Source of the DNA: RGIG3701 sp030530205
Lineage (GTDB): Bacteria; Planctomycetota; Planctomycetia; Pirellulales; Thermoguttaceae
DNA: 64,000 nucleotides
Assembly: GCA_030530205.1 (NCBI GenBank)
Contig: JAUMVK010000005.1
Span: 1 to 64,000, forward strand
Direction: 5' to 3'
Both the position numbers and the translations under genes were made by a program. Positions 1-8,536 of this stretch are shown here, one piece after another. Numbering within the stretch: position 1 is the first letter of the stretch; the number at the start of each line of letters is the position of its first letter. The notes under the pieces are model-generated. The model saw only the letters and a list, made by a program, of their open reading frames with translations. It made no database searches and was not told the origin of the DNA.

Positions 1-39
1 CGATGGTAGTACTGCAAGTGCGAGAGTAGGTATTGCCGG
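1..39 (+). rRNA. rrf: 5S ribosomal RNA, 3' end only
   Basis: The first bases, CGATGGTAGT, then CGAGAGTAGG and a closing TGCCGG, match the universal 3' third of bacterial 5S rRNA (E. coli CGATGGTAGT...GCGAGAGTAGG...CTGCCAGG). The gene is cut by the left edge. A T-rich run at 40-50 follows directly and probably marks the end of the rRNA operon transcript. The exact mature 3' end cannot be set from sequence alone. Confidence 0.85.
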
Positions 40-248
40 TTTTTTTATTTTAAATTAGGAATTCGTAATTCGTAATTGTTGCGCGTAACGCGGCTTGCAG
101 AATGAGTTTGACATCTAAACTCAAATCTCAACCCTAAATGGCAAAGCTGGCGGTAGTCTGTCTATACGAAGTATCTTTTATTCCCGAGTAATACGGTGAT
201 GTGTTTCCAAAAAAAGAATCAATTATTGTGAAGTAAACTCCAGGGGGA
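40..248. other. rRNA operon trailer and intergenic repeat
   Basis: No gene seen. After the T-run come short tandem units (AATTCGTAATTCGTAATT, about 60-77), then GCGCGTAACG (81-90), a 7-base spacer and CAGAATGAGTT (98-108). The same two blocks with the same 7-base spacing recur inverted at 58920-58947, so this is a copy of a dispersed intergenic repeat. Confidence 0.5.
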
Positions 249-277
249 TTGTTTTTTCATTCGTTGTATGGTATAAT
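249..277 (+). promoter_or_regulatory. Sigma-70-type promoter of mcrBC
   Basis: TTGTTT (249-254) and TATAAT (272-277) are separated by exactly 17 bases, about 40 bases before the mcrB start. AGGAGG at 307-312 provides a good Shine-Dalgarno sequence. Confidence 0.65.
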
Positions 278-317
278 AGGATTAAACAGAACGCAATCTT
301 GATTTCAGGAGGAATTG

Positions 318-1580
318 ATGATGGATGTAGAGAAAATCATTGAAGAAAACCGAGACGTTAATGAAAATGATACGTTTCAAACTAAAGATAGGACTTATCT
401 TAGTGAAATAATTACAGTATTAAAAGAATTAGGTGGAGAAGGAAGTTTATCTCAAATTTATAGTATGATTAAAAAGAGGAATAAACTCCCATATATTCAC
501 ACCAATCCCGCATGGGAAAGGCAGGTAAGTTCGGAGATACAGAGACATTCCAGCGACACCAAATCATTTATAGAAGGAAATGATGACCTTTTTTATTCGG
601 TAGATGGCATCAGAAAAGGAATTTGGGGGTTAAGAGACTATAATTCCGACATAAAAACAGAAATCGTTGACCAAACCAACATAGATGAAACCGGGAACTC
701 CTACACCAAACAGGATTTCCTTGACGAAGTCTTCATGACCGAACCCCAGTACGACACGATACTCTCGCTGCTGCGCTGTAAGAAAAATATCATTCTGCAA
801 GGCGCGCCGGGCGTCGGCAAGACCTTCACCGCGAAACGGCTCGCATATTCGATTATGGGCGAACGGGACGACAGCCGAATCAGGTTCGTCCAGTTCCATC
901 AGAGCTATTCCTATGAAGATTTTATCATGGGATACCGTCCAAATGAAAACGGCGGTTTTGAGCTGAAAAACGGCATTTTTTACGAGTTCTGCAATCGGGC
1001 GAGGCGTGATTCCGGGAGGGACTATTTTTTCATCATCGACGAAATCAACCGCGGCAACCTAAGCAAGATTTTCGGCGAGCTGCTGATGCTCATCGAAAAG
1101 GATTACCGCGGCCAGAAGGCCGTCCTTTCCTACAGCGGAGAGGAGTTTTCCGTCCCCGGGAATCTTTACATCATCGGTATGATGAACACTGCCGACCGCA
1201 GTCTGGCGATGATCGATTACGCGCTGCGCCGTCGTTTCGGCTTTTACACCATCCCTCCCGCCTTTGAAAACGCGCAGGAAAATGGCTTCGACGATCTTAT
1301 GGATGGAACAGGCTGCGAGCTCTATCGTAACGTCGTGGCCAAAATCAGGGAGTTGAACGACGCGATCCGTAAAGACAACGCGCTGGGCCAGGGCTTTGAG
1401 ATCGGGCACAGCTATTTCGTGCCGCAGGACTTTTCTGCCATCGACGACGCTTGGGTTCGGAATGTGGTCCGTTTCGAGATCATTCCTTTGATCGAGGAGT
1501 ACTGGTTCGATGATGAGAAAAAGTGCAGTCATTGGAAAGAAGAACTTTGTCAGGCAATAGGGGAGAAATATGACGTCTGA
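318..1580 (+). CDS. mcrB: McrB-type AAA+ GTPase of a methylation-dependent restriction system
   Basis: Motor and recognition subunit of a type IV (McrBC-like) restriction complex, expected to bind modified DNA and hydrolyse GTP to drive the McrC nuclease. Residues ~25-105 look like a winged-helix (HARE-HTH/Mrr-N-like) DNA-binding domain. The AAA+ domain has Walker A GAPGVGKT (about residue 162), Walker B FFIIDEINRGN and the McrB signature MNTADRS. TTG 315, ATG 318 and ATG 321 are all possible starts; AGGAGG at 307-312 favours 318 or 321. The gene overlaps mcrC by 11 bases. Base composition changes inside the gene: lines I counted at 361-480 are about 25-27% GC, those at 781-840 and 1201-1260 about 58-60%. 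The break near 650-700 matches the junction between the recognition and ATPase domains, which suggests domain replacement by recombination. Family assignment is firm; target modification is unknown. Confidence 0.88.
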   Translation: MMDVEKIIEENRDVNENDTFQTKDRTYLSEIITVLKELGGEGSLSQIYSMIKKRNKLPYIHTNPAWERQVSSEIQRHSSDTKSFIEGNDDLFYSVDGIRKGIWGLRDYNSDIKTEIVDQTNIDETGNSYTKQDFLDEVFMTEPQYDTILSLLRCKKNIILQGAPGVGKTFTAKRLAYSIMGERDDSRIRFVQFHQSYSYEDFIMGYRPNENGGFELKNGIFYEFCNRARRDSGRDYFFIIDEINRGNLSKIFGELLMLIEKDYRGQKAVLSYSGEEFSVPGNLYIIGMMNTADRSLAMIDYALRRRFGFYTIPPAFENAQENGFDDLMDGTGCELYRNVVAKIRELNDAIRKDNALGQGFEIGHSYFVPQDFSAIDDAWVRNVVRFEIIPLIEEYWFDDEKKCSHWKEELCQAIGEKYDV

Positions 1581-2619
1581 TAAGGGGATCCTCATTAAGA
1601 ACATCTACTATATGTTGTCCTACGCCTTCCAGATTTTGAAACAGGAGGACTACAAGCAGGTAGCGGGCGAGAGCTTTGAAAAGATCCATGATTTGTTTGC
1701 CGAGATTCTCCTGAAGGGTATTTCCCGGCAAATCAAACAGGGGCTTTACCGCGAATACGTCCCCGCGTCCGAGGAGCTTCCCGTCCTGCGCGGCAAGTTG
1801 AACCTCGGCGGGACGATCTGCCTGAAAGTGCAACAGAAGCAGAAACTCGCCTGCGATTTTGACGAGTTTTCGGAGGATAATCTCTACAATCGTATTTTGA
1901 AGCTGACTATTTACTGCCTCAGCCGTACCCCGGAAGTCGAGGCCGGGCGCAGAATGGCACTGAAAAAACTGCTCGTGCTCTTTAGCGGCGTCCGACTGAT
2001 CCAGCCCGAGCATATCACGTGGAACCGGCTGATCTACAAGCGAAGCAACCACAACTACGAGCTTCTGCTTAACATCTGCTTTTTCCTTCTGAACGGGATG
2101 CTCCAGACGGACGAGGATGGCAATTACAAACTCCTATCCTTCTCTGATGAACACATGGAACGGCTTTTCGAAAGATTCATTCTGGAGTACTACCGGCAGC
2201 ACCACCCGGAACTGAAACCGGACAATCCGCAGATCGCTTGGAACCATTCGCCAGACGCTGAAGGGAAAATGCTCCAGTTTCTGCCCCGGATGCAGACGGA
2301 CATCGTCCTGAAAAAGGAGGACAAAAAGCTGATCATCGACGCGAAGTACTACAGCAAAGCCTTGAGCCAACATTTCGGCAAAAACACACTGCGCTCCATT
2401 CACATGTATCAGATTTTCGCTTACGTCCAAAATATGGACATCGAACATACCGGTAAAATCTCGGGCCTTCTGCTCTACGCCAAAACGGACGAGGATGTGT
2501 TCCCGAACTGTGAGCCGGCCGTCATCAGCGGAAACCCTATCGGTGCGAAAACGCTGGACCTGAATCAGGAGTTTAGTCAGATTTCGCAACAGTTAGAGAG
2601 CCTCATCGAAATCTTTTAA
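1570..2619 (+). CDS. mcrC: McrC-like PD-(D/E)XK nuclease subunit
   Basis: Nuclease partner of the upstream McrB. The 349-residue protein has the McrC layout: an N-terminal beta-rich region that contacts McrB (about residues 1-190, including DFDEFSEDNLYNRILK), then a PD-(D/E)XK nuclease core with D244 in MQTDIVL and D257/K259 in IIDAKYY. All catalytic residues are present, so it should be active. The start ATG lies inside the mcrB 3' end (overlap 1570-1580), implying translational coupling. GC content matches the C-terminal part of McrB. A two-gene McrBC system acts intracellularly against methylated foreign DNA such as phage. Confidence 0.88.
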   Translation: MTSDKGILIKNIYYMLSYAFQILKQEDYKQVAGESFEKIHDLFAEILLKGISRQIKQGLYREYVPASEELPVLRGKLNLGGTICLKVQQKQKLACDFDEFSEDNLYNRILKLTIYCLSRTPEVEAGRRMALKKLLVLFSGVRLIQPEHITWNRLIYKRSNHNYELLLNICFFLLNGMLQTDEDGNYKLLSFSDEHMERLFERFILEYYRQHHPELKPDNPQIAWNHSPDAEGKMLQFLPRMQTDIVLKKEDKKLIIDAKYYSKALSQHFGKNTLRSIHMYQIFAYVQNMDIEHTGKISGLLLYAKTDEDVFPNCEPAVISGNPIGAKTLDLNQEFSQISQQLESLIEIF

Positions 2620-2852
2620 CCGAAGAAAAACCATACAAGATATTTCCTTTTAAAATGATAAAACCGTAGGAAACCCACTGTTTTCCAGTTTTCTCGGCCA
2701 CCCGATCTCGCCTTTTTCACCCTGCGGGAGAAAAAAGACTTGCCCGTGAAGATTTCAACCGTCACGGAGGAAGGAACATTTTGAAAATTATTCCTCCCCC
2801 GGACCCCCTCCTCAAAAACTTTTTAATATTTAATTTTTTTAGAAATATTCTC

Positions 2853-4406
2853 TCACTCCCACTCAATCGTCGCGGGCGGCTTGGAACTGATGTCGTAAAC
2901 CACGCGGTTGATCCCCTTGATCTCGTTGATGATGCGCGTGCTCATGCGGGCCAGGACGTCGTACGGGAGGCGGCTCCAGTCGGCCGTCATGAAGTCGTTC
3001 GTATCGACCGAGCGGATCGCCAGCGCGTTTTCGTACGTCCGCGCGTCGCCCATCACGCCAACGCTCTGGACCGGCAACAGCACCGCGAACGTCTGCGAGG
3101 TTTTGCGGTAAAGGTCCGCGTTGCGCAGCTCCTCCAGAACGATCGCGTCCGCCTCACGCAGCACCGAGAGTTTTTCCTCCGTCACCTCGCCAAGACATCG
3201 CACCGCCAGCCCCGGCCCGGGGAACGGATGACGCCAGACCATCGTTTCCGGCAGGCCCAGCTGAAGCCCCAGACGGCGAACCTCGTCCTTGAACAGATCC
3301 CGCAGCGGCTCGATCAGCTCGAAATTCAGATCCTTCGGCAAACCGCCGACGTTGTGGTGCAGCTTGATCGTCGCGGCCGGTCCGTCGGGCGCTCCGCCGC
3401 TTTCGATGACGTCCGGGTAAAGCGTCCCCTGCGCGAGGAATTTCGCGTTTTCGATCTTCTTGGCCTCGGCCGCGAAGCAGTCGATGAACGCCTTCCCGAT
3501 GCGGCGGCGCTTTTCCTGTGGCTCGGTGACCCCCGCCAGCTGGCTCAGGAAAAGGTTCTGGCCGTTCACAACGTGCAGGTCCGTGTGGAAGTGGCCCGAG
3601 AAAACGTCGATCACGCTTTGGGCTTCATTCTTGCGCAGCAACCCGTTATCGACCAGGATGCAGGAAAGCTGATCGCCGATCGCTTTGTACAGGAGCGCGG
3701 CCACGACCGACGAATCCACGCCGCCGGAAAGCCCGCAAATGACACGGTCCGGACCGACGATCTCGCGCACCTTCTCGATGGTGATCCGCTCGAAATCCTC
3801 CAGCCGCCACGTGCCGGTGCAGCGGCAGATCTTCACGAGGAAGTTCTTCAGCATCTGCGCGCCTTCGTCGCTGTGTGTCACTTCCGGGTGGAACTGCAAA
3901 CCGAAAAGCGGGAGCGTTTTATGGCCGATCGCGGCACAGTCGCAAGTGTCCGTGCGGCCGATCACCTCGAACCCGTCCGGGAGCTGGCCGATCTGGTCGC
4001 CGTGGCTCATCCAGACACGCGTCGAAGCGGAAACGCCCTCCCAGAGCGGGCTGGCCTGGGTCTGCGTCATGACGGCGTGGCCGTATTCGCGGGTTGGGAC
4101 GCCGATGACTTTCCCACCGAGGTGGGCGGTCATTTGGTGGATCCCGTAGCAAATCCCCAAGACCGGGATCCCGAGACGGAACAGGCCCGGGTCACACTGC
4201 GGCGCGTTCTCCTCATAGACGCTCGACGGCCCGCCGGAGAGGATGATCCCCATCGGGGCCAGCTCGCGCAGACGCTCGGCCGAAATATCGTGACGGACGA
4301 TTTCGCAATAAACATTCTGCTCACGGACCCGCCTCGCGATGAGCTGGGCGTACTGCGAGCCAAAGTCCAAAACGAGGATTTTTTCGCTGGTGATTGTGTT
4401 TGGCAT
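2853..4406 (-). CDS. guaA: GMP synthase (glutamine-hydrolysing)
   Basis: Converts XMP to GMP using glutamine and ATP, the last step of guanine nucleotide synthesis, in the cytoplasm. The 517-residue protein is full length: class I glutamine amidotransferase domain (LDFGSQYAQLI, nucleophile Cys in GICYGIH, HPEVTHSD), the ATP-pyrophosphatase P-loop SGGVDSS, and the C-terminal dimerisation domain ending in PPATIEWE. One oddity: the Cys motif reads CYGIH where the family usually has CYGMQ, so the glutamine after the nucleophile is His. It is transcribed alone on the minus strand, with a candidate -10 (TATAAT) at 4456-4461. Confidence 0.96.
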   Translation of the reverse strand: MPNTITSEKILVLDFGSQYAQLIARRVREQNVYCEIVRHDISAERLRELAPMGIILSGGPSSVYEENAPQCDPGLFRLGIPVLGICYGIHQMTAHLGGKVIGVPTREYGHAVMTQTQASPLWEGVSASTRVWMSHGDQIGQLPDGFEVIGRTDTCDCAAIGHKTLPLFGLQFHPEVTHSDEGAQMLKNFLVKICRCTGTWRLEDFERITIEKVREIVGPDRVICGLSGGVDSSVVAALLYKAIGDQLSCILVDNGLLRKNEAQSVIDVFSGHFHTDLHVVNGQNLFLSQLAGVTEPQEKRRRIGKAFIDCFAAEAKKIENAKFLAQGTLYPDVIESGGAPDGPAATIKLHHNVGGLPKDLNFELIEPLRDLFKDEVRRLGLQLGLPETMVWRHPFPGPGLAVRCLGEVTEEKLSVLREADAIVLEELRNADLYRKTSQTFAVLLPVQSVGVMGDARTYENALAIRSVDTNDFMTADWSRLPYDVLARMSTRIINEIKGINRVVYDISSKPPATIEWE

Positions 4407-4455
4407 TCGATTTTAACCGGTCAAAAGGGTGTAAACTGAAAAAGAAACTGAATTA

Positions 4456-4461
4456 ATTATA
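4456..4461 (-). promoter_or_regulatory. Candidate -10 element of guaA
   Basis: Read on the minus strand this is TATAAT, 50 bases upstream of the guaA ATG. The -35 region 17 bases further up (CTTTTC) is poor, so only the -10 is supported. Confidence 0.35.
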
Positions 4462-4598
4462 CCAGAAAATTTCAGAAGGAAAAGGCCCCCCGGAAGCGGT
4501 TTCCGCTGAGGATTTGCGGAAAATTTTAATCCTTCAGATCCTTTTGATCCTTGCAAATCCGAGTTGAAATCCCGGTGTGAAATGGTCAGGGCCTGACA

Positions 4599-5435
4599 TC
4601 ACCCCCAGAGTTTCAACCTTCCGCCGAGCATATCGGGGAGTTTTTCGCGCACCGAGTTCAGGATCACGTCCGTGACACTGCGGGCCGTGAAGTGGGAGGC
4701 GATGATCAGCTCGTTGTGGAACCGATCCTGCCGCTCCACGACATCGTTCAGATGAATATGGCCGAATTTGTGGATCTTGTCACTCAAATGCCGCTGCTCG
4801 ACGAACGTCATTTCCATAATCAGCGTTTCGGCCTCGTAGAAAATCGGATTTTTGTCCAACCCAAGGCAGTTTGAATCGCCCAGATACGCGATTTTCGGGG
4901 TTTTGATCTCGTACGTAATGTCGGCCCCTGCATCTTTCAGGCGTTTGATCTCCTCTCCCGGCAGATCGAGAAATTCCGGCTTGAGCTTCTTGCGCCGGTT
5001 ATAGACCACATATCCCAGCGAATCCACGCGATGCGCAGTCGCGAAGGCCTCCACGACCAGTTCTTTGGAAAGTTCCACACAGTCGCCGTTTTTCAGCCCG
5101 ACCAGCTCACAGGGGAACGCGCCGCAGTCCAGACGCGTCCAGACGTTCAGCAGCCGGGCGACCAGATCGACGAATTTTTCGGGAAGGTAAACCACCGGCG
5201 GGGGCATTTTCATCATTCGCCGCCGTGCGACATAATTGGGAAGCATCGCGATGTGGTCCAGATGAGTGTGCGAGATGAACCAGTTGGGTGTACCCATAAA
5301 GTCCCACGGCTGAGCGCCCAGGTCGAATCCGAGGTGAAATTCCGGAATGTGCCAGAAAGTCTGAATTGCCGCGCGCGAAAAACCCTCGATGGTGTAATTG
5401 TTGAATTTCAGTGACTTGAACGGAATGTCTTTCAT
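4599..5435 (-). CDS. RNase Z-like metallo-beta-lactamase-fold hydrolase
   Basis: A metallo-beta-lactamase-fold protein resembling RNase Z (tRNA 3' processing). It has the zinc signature HTHLDH in ISHTHLDHIAML, a downstream Asp in YLGDSN, and a late His in IIASHFTARS. At about 278 residues it is somewhat shorter than typical bacterial RNase Z, and the early beta-strands differ, so another MBL phosphodiesterase is possible. I prefer the ATG at 5435 (MKDIPFKSL); a TTG at 5480 would add 15 residues. Neither has a clear Shine-Dalgarno. It lies alone between guaA and topA, divergent from topA. Confidence 0.7.
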   Translation of the reverse strand: MKDIPFKSLKFNNYTIEGFSRAAIQTFWHIPEFHLGFDLGAQPWDFMGTPNWFISHTHLDHIAMLPNYVARRRMMKMPPPVVYLPEKFVDLVARLLNVWTRLDCGAFPCELVGLKNGDCVELSKELVVEAFATAHRVDSLGYVVYNRRKKLKPEFLDLPGEEIKRLKDAGADITYEIKTPKIAYLGDSNCLGLDKNPIFYEAETLIMEMTFVEQRHLSDKIHKFGHIHLNDVVERQDRFHNELIIASHFTARSVTDVILNSVREKLPDMLGGRLKLWG

Positions 5436-5620
5436 CGCGCTTTGGGAAAAGTTTTGAAGAGAAAAGGGGGTCTGGATCAATTCAATATTATTTTATCTAA
5501 AAACGGGATTTTTGAAAGGGGGGGCCTGAATTTTTAAGAGTTTTTCGCGGCGGCCCCTTTTAAATTCCACGAAATTTTTCTCTTTTTTAACTTTTTTTCC
5601 TGAAATCCCGGAAATCCCTC

Positions 5621-5648
5621 TTGCACGAAATCGGAAAAACATAATAAT
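5621..5648 (+). promoter_or_regulatory. Candidate promoter of topA
   Basis: TTGCAC (5621-5626), a 16-base spacer and AATAAT (5643-5648, 5 of 6 to TATAAT) lie about 75 bases before the topA ATG. The -35 is weak. Confidence 0.4.
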
Positions 5649-5721
5649 GTGTGGAATGGACTGTTTTAACCTCAAGAGCAGATAAATTTAACCGACTGAA
5701 CATAGATTTCCTATAGAACTG

Positions 5722-8478
5722 ATGAAGACAAATAAATCTCTGGTGATCGTGGAGTCTCCGGCCAAGGCACGGACGATCCGGAAGTTTTTGGGTGACGATT
5801 ATACCATTGAAGCAAGTATTGGCCACGTGCGTGATTTGCCGCAGGGAACGAAAGAAGTCCCTGAAAAATACCGCGGTGAGGATTGGGCCTATCTGGGAGT
5901 GGACGTCGATCACGATTTTAACCCGGTGTACGTCATTTCCAAGGAAAAGAAAAAGCAGGTCGATAAACTCAAGTCTTTACTTAAAGAGGCCGATCAGCTC
6001 TACCTCGCGACAGATGAAGACCGCGAAGGGGAAGCCATCAGTTGGCATTTGTGTCAGGTGCTCAAGCCAAAAGTCCCGGTCAAACGCCTTGTTTTCCACG
6101 AAATCACCAAAAAGGCGATCCTGAACTCCCTCAGCTCGCCGCGGGAAATCGACGAAGCGCTCGTTCGCGCCCAGGAAACCCGCCGGATACTCGACCGTCT
6201 GTTCGGGTACGACGTTTCCCCGCTCCTGTGGCGGAAAATTCGGCCGAAACTCAGCGCCGGCCGTGTGCAGAGCGTCGCCGTCCGCCTGATCGTTGAGCGG
6301 GAACGTCAGCGAATGTCGTTCAAAAGCGCGACCTACTGGGACCTCCTTGGCCAGTTTGAAACCGCGAAAAAGCAGGGTTTTCAGGCGGCACTGGAAGCCG
6401 TTGGAGGCCGACGAGTCCCGACGAGCCGGGATTTTGATGCGAATACCGGGGAACTGAAAAATCCTGAGTGCCTGCAGATGGATGAGGCACAGGTCCTGAA
6501 ACTTCTGGATCGTCTGCGCAAAACGACTGACGCGGTGGTCAATCGGGTCGAAAATAAGGATTTCGTCCAGCGTCCGCCGGCGCCGTTTACGACCAGTACG
6601 CTCCAGCAGGAGGCGAACCGGAAGTACGGTTTCACCGCCCGCCGCACGATGACCGTCGCGCAGAATCTCTACGAAAACGGGTACATCACCTACATGCGAA
6701 CCGACTCGACCGCGCTGAGCGAAGAGGCGATCCACGCCGCCCGCGAGCTGGTCAACCAGTACTACGGGAAAGATTTTCTCCCACGCTCGCCGAGAATCTA
6801 CCAGACGAAAGTCAAAAACGCTCAGGAAGCGCACGAGGCGATTCGTCCGGCCGGGACGGTTTTCCGTTTTCCGGAAGACGTTCGCGGGGCGCTGAATGCC
6901 GATGAGTTCAAGCTCTACGATATGGTGTGGAAGCGCACGGTCGCGTGTCAGATGGTGGACGCTCACGGCCAGCGCCAGACGTTGGGCCTGATGCTTGATG
7001 ACGCGCAATTTACGACCTCCGGAAAGACCATCACGTTCCCGGGTTACTTGCGGGCGTACATCGAAGGGACGGACGAAATTGACGAAGGCGACGGCGAACG
7101 CATTCTGCCGGCCGTCAAAGAGGGCGAGCATCTGAACTGCCTCGAACTCGACCCAAAAATGCACACGACCCAGCCGCCGAATCGGTACTCGGAAGCCGCC
7201 CTGACCCGGACGCTCGAAGAAAAGGGGATCGGCCGTCCGAGCACGTACGCGTCGATCATCGAGACGATCCTGGCCCGGTCGTACGTTTTCAAACGCGGGA
7301 ACGTCCTGATCCCGACGTGGGTCGCGTTCGCGGTCGTTAATCTGCTCGAAAAGTATTTGCCCGACCTGATCGACTACCAGTTCACTGCCGAGATGGAGGA
7401 CGATCTGGATGCGATCAGCCGCGGCGAGCGCGAGTGGATCGACTATCTGCACGAGTTCTATTTCGGTGACGAAAAACCGGGAAAAGGCTCGAAAACCTCG
7501 GAAGTTCCCGGTCTGAAACCGCTTCTGGCGAATATGCTGGACCGGATCGACGCGAGGGAGATCAGCACGATCGAAATAGGAACACCTGCGGATGGCGGCG
7601 AACCGCTTCGCGTTCGTGTGGGGCGTTACGGACCATTCCTGGAGCAGGGCGAACGCCGCGTCAGCGTGCCGGAATCCATGGCTCCGGATGAATTGACTGT
7701 CGAAAAGGGACTGGAACTCCTGGAAAACGCGCAGCAGAACGAGGAACCGCTCGGTTACGATCCGGAAAGCGGAAAGCCGGTTTACGTGAAAGTCGGGCGT
7801 TTTGGGCCTTACATTCAGCTCGGCGACGCTGAAGGTGGGGAGAAACCGCGTAATGCGTCTCTTCTGAAAGGGATGGACCCGGCTGAGGTCGATCTGGAAA
7901 CGGCTCTGAAGCTCCTTCAGCTCCCGCGGACGCTTGGCGTTCACCCGAATGACGGCGCGGAAATCATCGCCTCGAACGGCCGGTATGGACCGTACATCAA
8001 GTGGAACGAGGAAACACGGTCTCTGCCGGATGACATTTCACCGATCGACGTGACGTTCGAGCAGGCGCTTGAAATCCTCTCCCAGCCGAAAACCCGACGC
8101 GGAGCGGCTGCGGGAACGACGAAAACGACAACCGAGCGTCCAGCGGCAAAATCGTTGGGTGTTTCGCCTGTGACGGAAAAAGAAGTGCGGGTCATGGCAG
8201 GCCGGTTTGGACCTTACGTCACGGACGGAACGACGAATGCGTCCCTTCCGAAAACCACGAATCCTGACGAGCTGACGCTGGAAGACGCGCTGGATCTTCT
8301 CGCTGCACGTGCCGCCAAAGGGCCGGCAAGAAAGCGTGTGACGAAAAAAGCCGCTTTCTCAGCCGCAAAGAAAACGGTAAAAAAAGCCACAAAAAAGGCG
8401 GTAAAGAAGACCACGAAAAAAGCCGCGAAAAAGGCAGTGAAGAAAACCTCCAAAAAAGCCGCGAAGAAAACCGCCTGA
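5722..8478 (+). CDS. topA: DNA topoisomerase I with lysine-rich tail
   Basis: Type IA topoisomerase that relaxes negative supercoils. The Toprim domain starts at once (VIVESPAKARTI; DEDREGEAISWHL), and the catalytic Tyr is at about residue 324 in ITYMRTDST. Instead of the zinc fingers of E. coli TopA, the C-terminus carries four repeats of the Topo_C/Toprim-associated type (YGPFLEQG, FGPYIQLG, YGPYIKWN, FGPYVTDG, residues ~625-850). The last ~45 residues are a histone-H1-like tail of alternating Lys/Ala with KKTT and KKAAKK motifs, probably a DNA-binding extension as in actinobacterial TopA. The 918-residue length is normal for this architecture. Confidence 0.96.
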   Translation: MKTNKSLVIVESPAKARTIRKFLGDDYTIEASIGHVRDLPQGTKEVPEKYRGEDWAYLGVDVDHDFNPVYVISKEKKKQVDKLKSLLKEADQLYLATDEDREGEAISWHLCQVLKPKVPVKRLVFHEITKKAILNSLSSPREIDEALVRAQETRRILDRLFGYDVSPLLWRKIRPKLSAGRVQSVAVRLIVERERQRMSFKSATYWDLLGQFETAKKQGFQAALEAVGGRRVPTSRDFDANTGELKNPECLQMDEAQVLKLLDRLRKTTDAVVNRVENKDFVQRPPAPFTTSTLQQEANRKYGFTARRTMTVAQNLYENGYITYMRTDSTALSEEAIHAARELVNQYYGKDFLPRSPRIYQTKVKNAQEAHEAIRPAGTVFRFPEDVRGALNADEFKLYDMVWKRTVACQMVDAHGQRQTLGLMLDDAQFTTSGKTITFPGYLRAYIEGTDEIDEGDGERILPAVKEGEHLNCLELDPKMHTTQPPNRYSEAALTRTLEEKGIGRPSTYASIIETILARSYVFKRGNVLIPTWVAFAVVNLLEKYLPDLIDYQFTAEMEDDLDAISRGEREWIDYLHEFYFGDEKPGKGSKTSEVPGLKPLLANMLDRIDAREISTIEIGTPADGGEPLRVRVGRYGPFLEQGERRVSVPESMAPDELTVEKGLELLENAQQNEEPLGYDPESGKPVYVKVGRFGPYIQLGDAEGGEKPRNASLLKGMDPAEVDLETALKLLQLPRTLGVHPNDGAEIIASNGRYGPYIKWNEETRSLPDDISPIDVTFEQALEILSQPKTRRGAAAGTTKTTTERPAAKSLGVSPVTEKEVRVMAGRFGPYVTDGTTNASLPKTTNPDELTLEDALDLLAARAAKGPARKRVTKKAAFSAAKKTVKKATKKAVKKTTKKAAKKAVKKTSKKAAKKTA

Positions 8479-8536
8479 TTTTTCGGCTTGATAGAATGAC
8501 ATTTCATTAATTTTTCATTAACATTAGGGATCAATT

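Noticed and set aside
2781..4439. 552-codon plus-strand ORF over guaA
   Set aside because: guaA on the minus strand is certain; the plus frame has no domain.
5977..7944. Long minus-strand ORF (655 codons) over topA
   Set aside because: It lies opposite topA, which has clear topoisomerase motifs throughout. The product is Arg/Val/Phe-rich with no domain; it is a shadow of a GC-rich gene.
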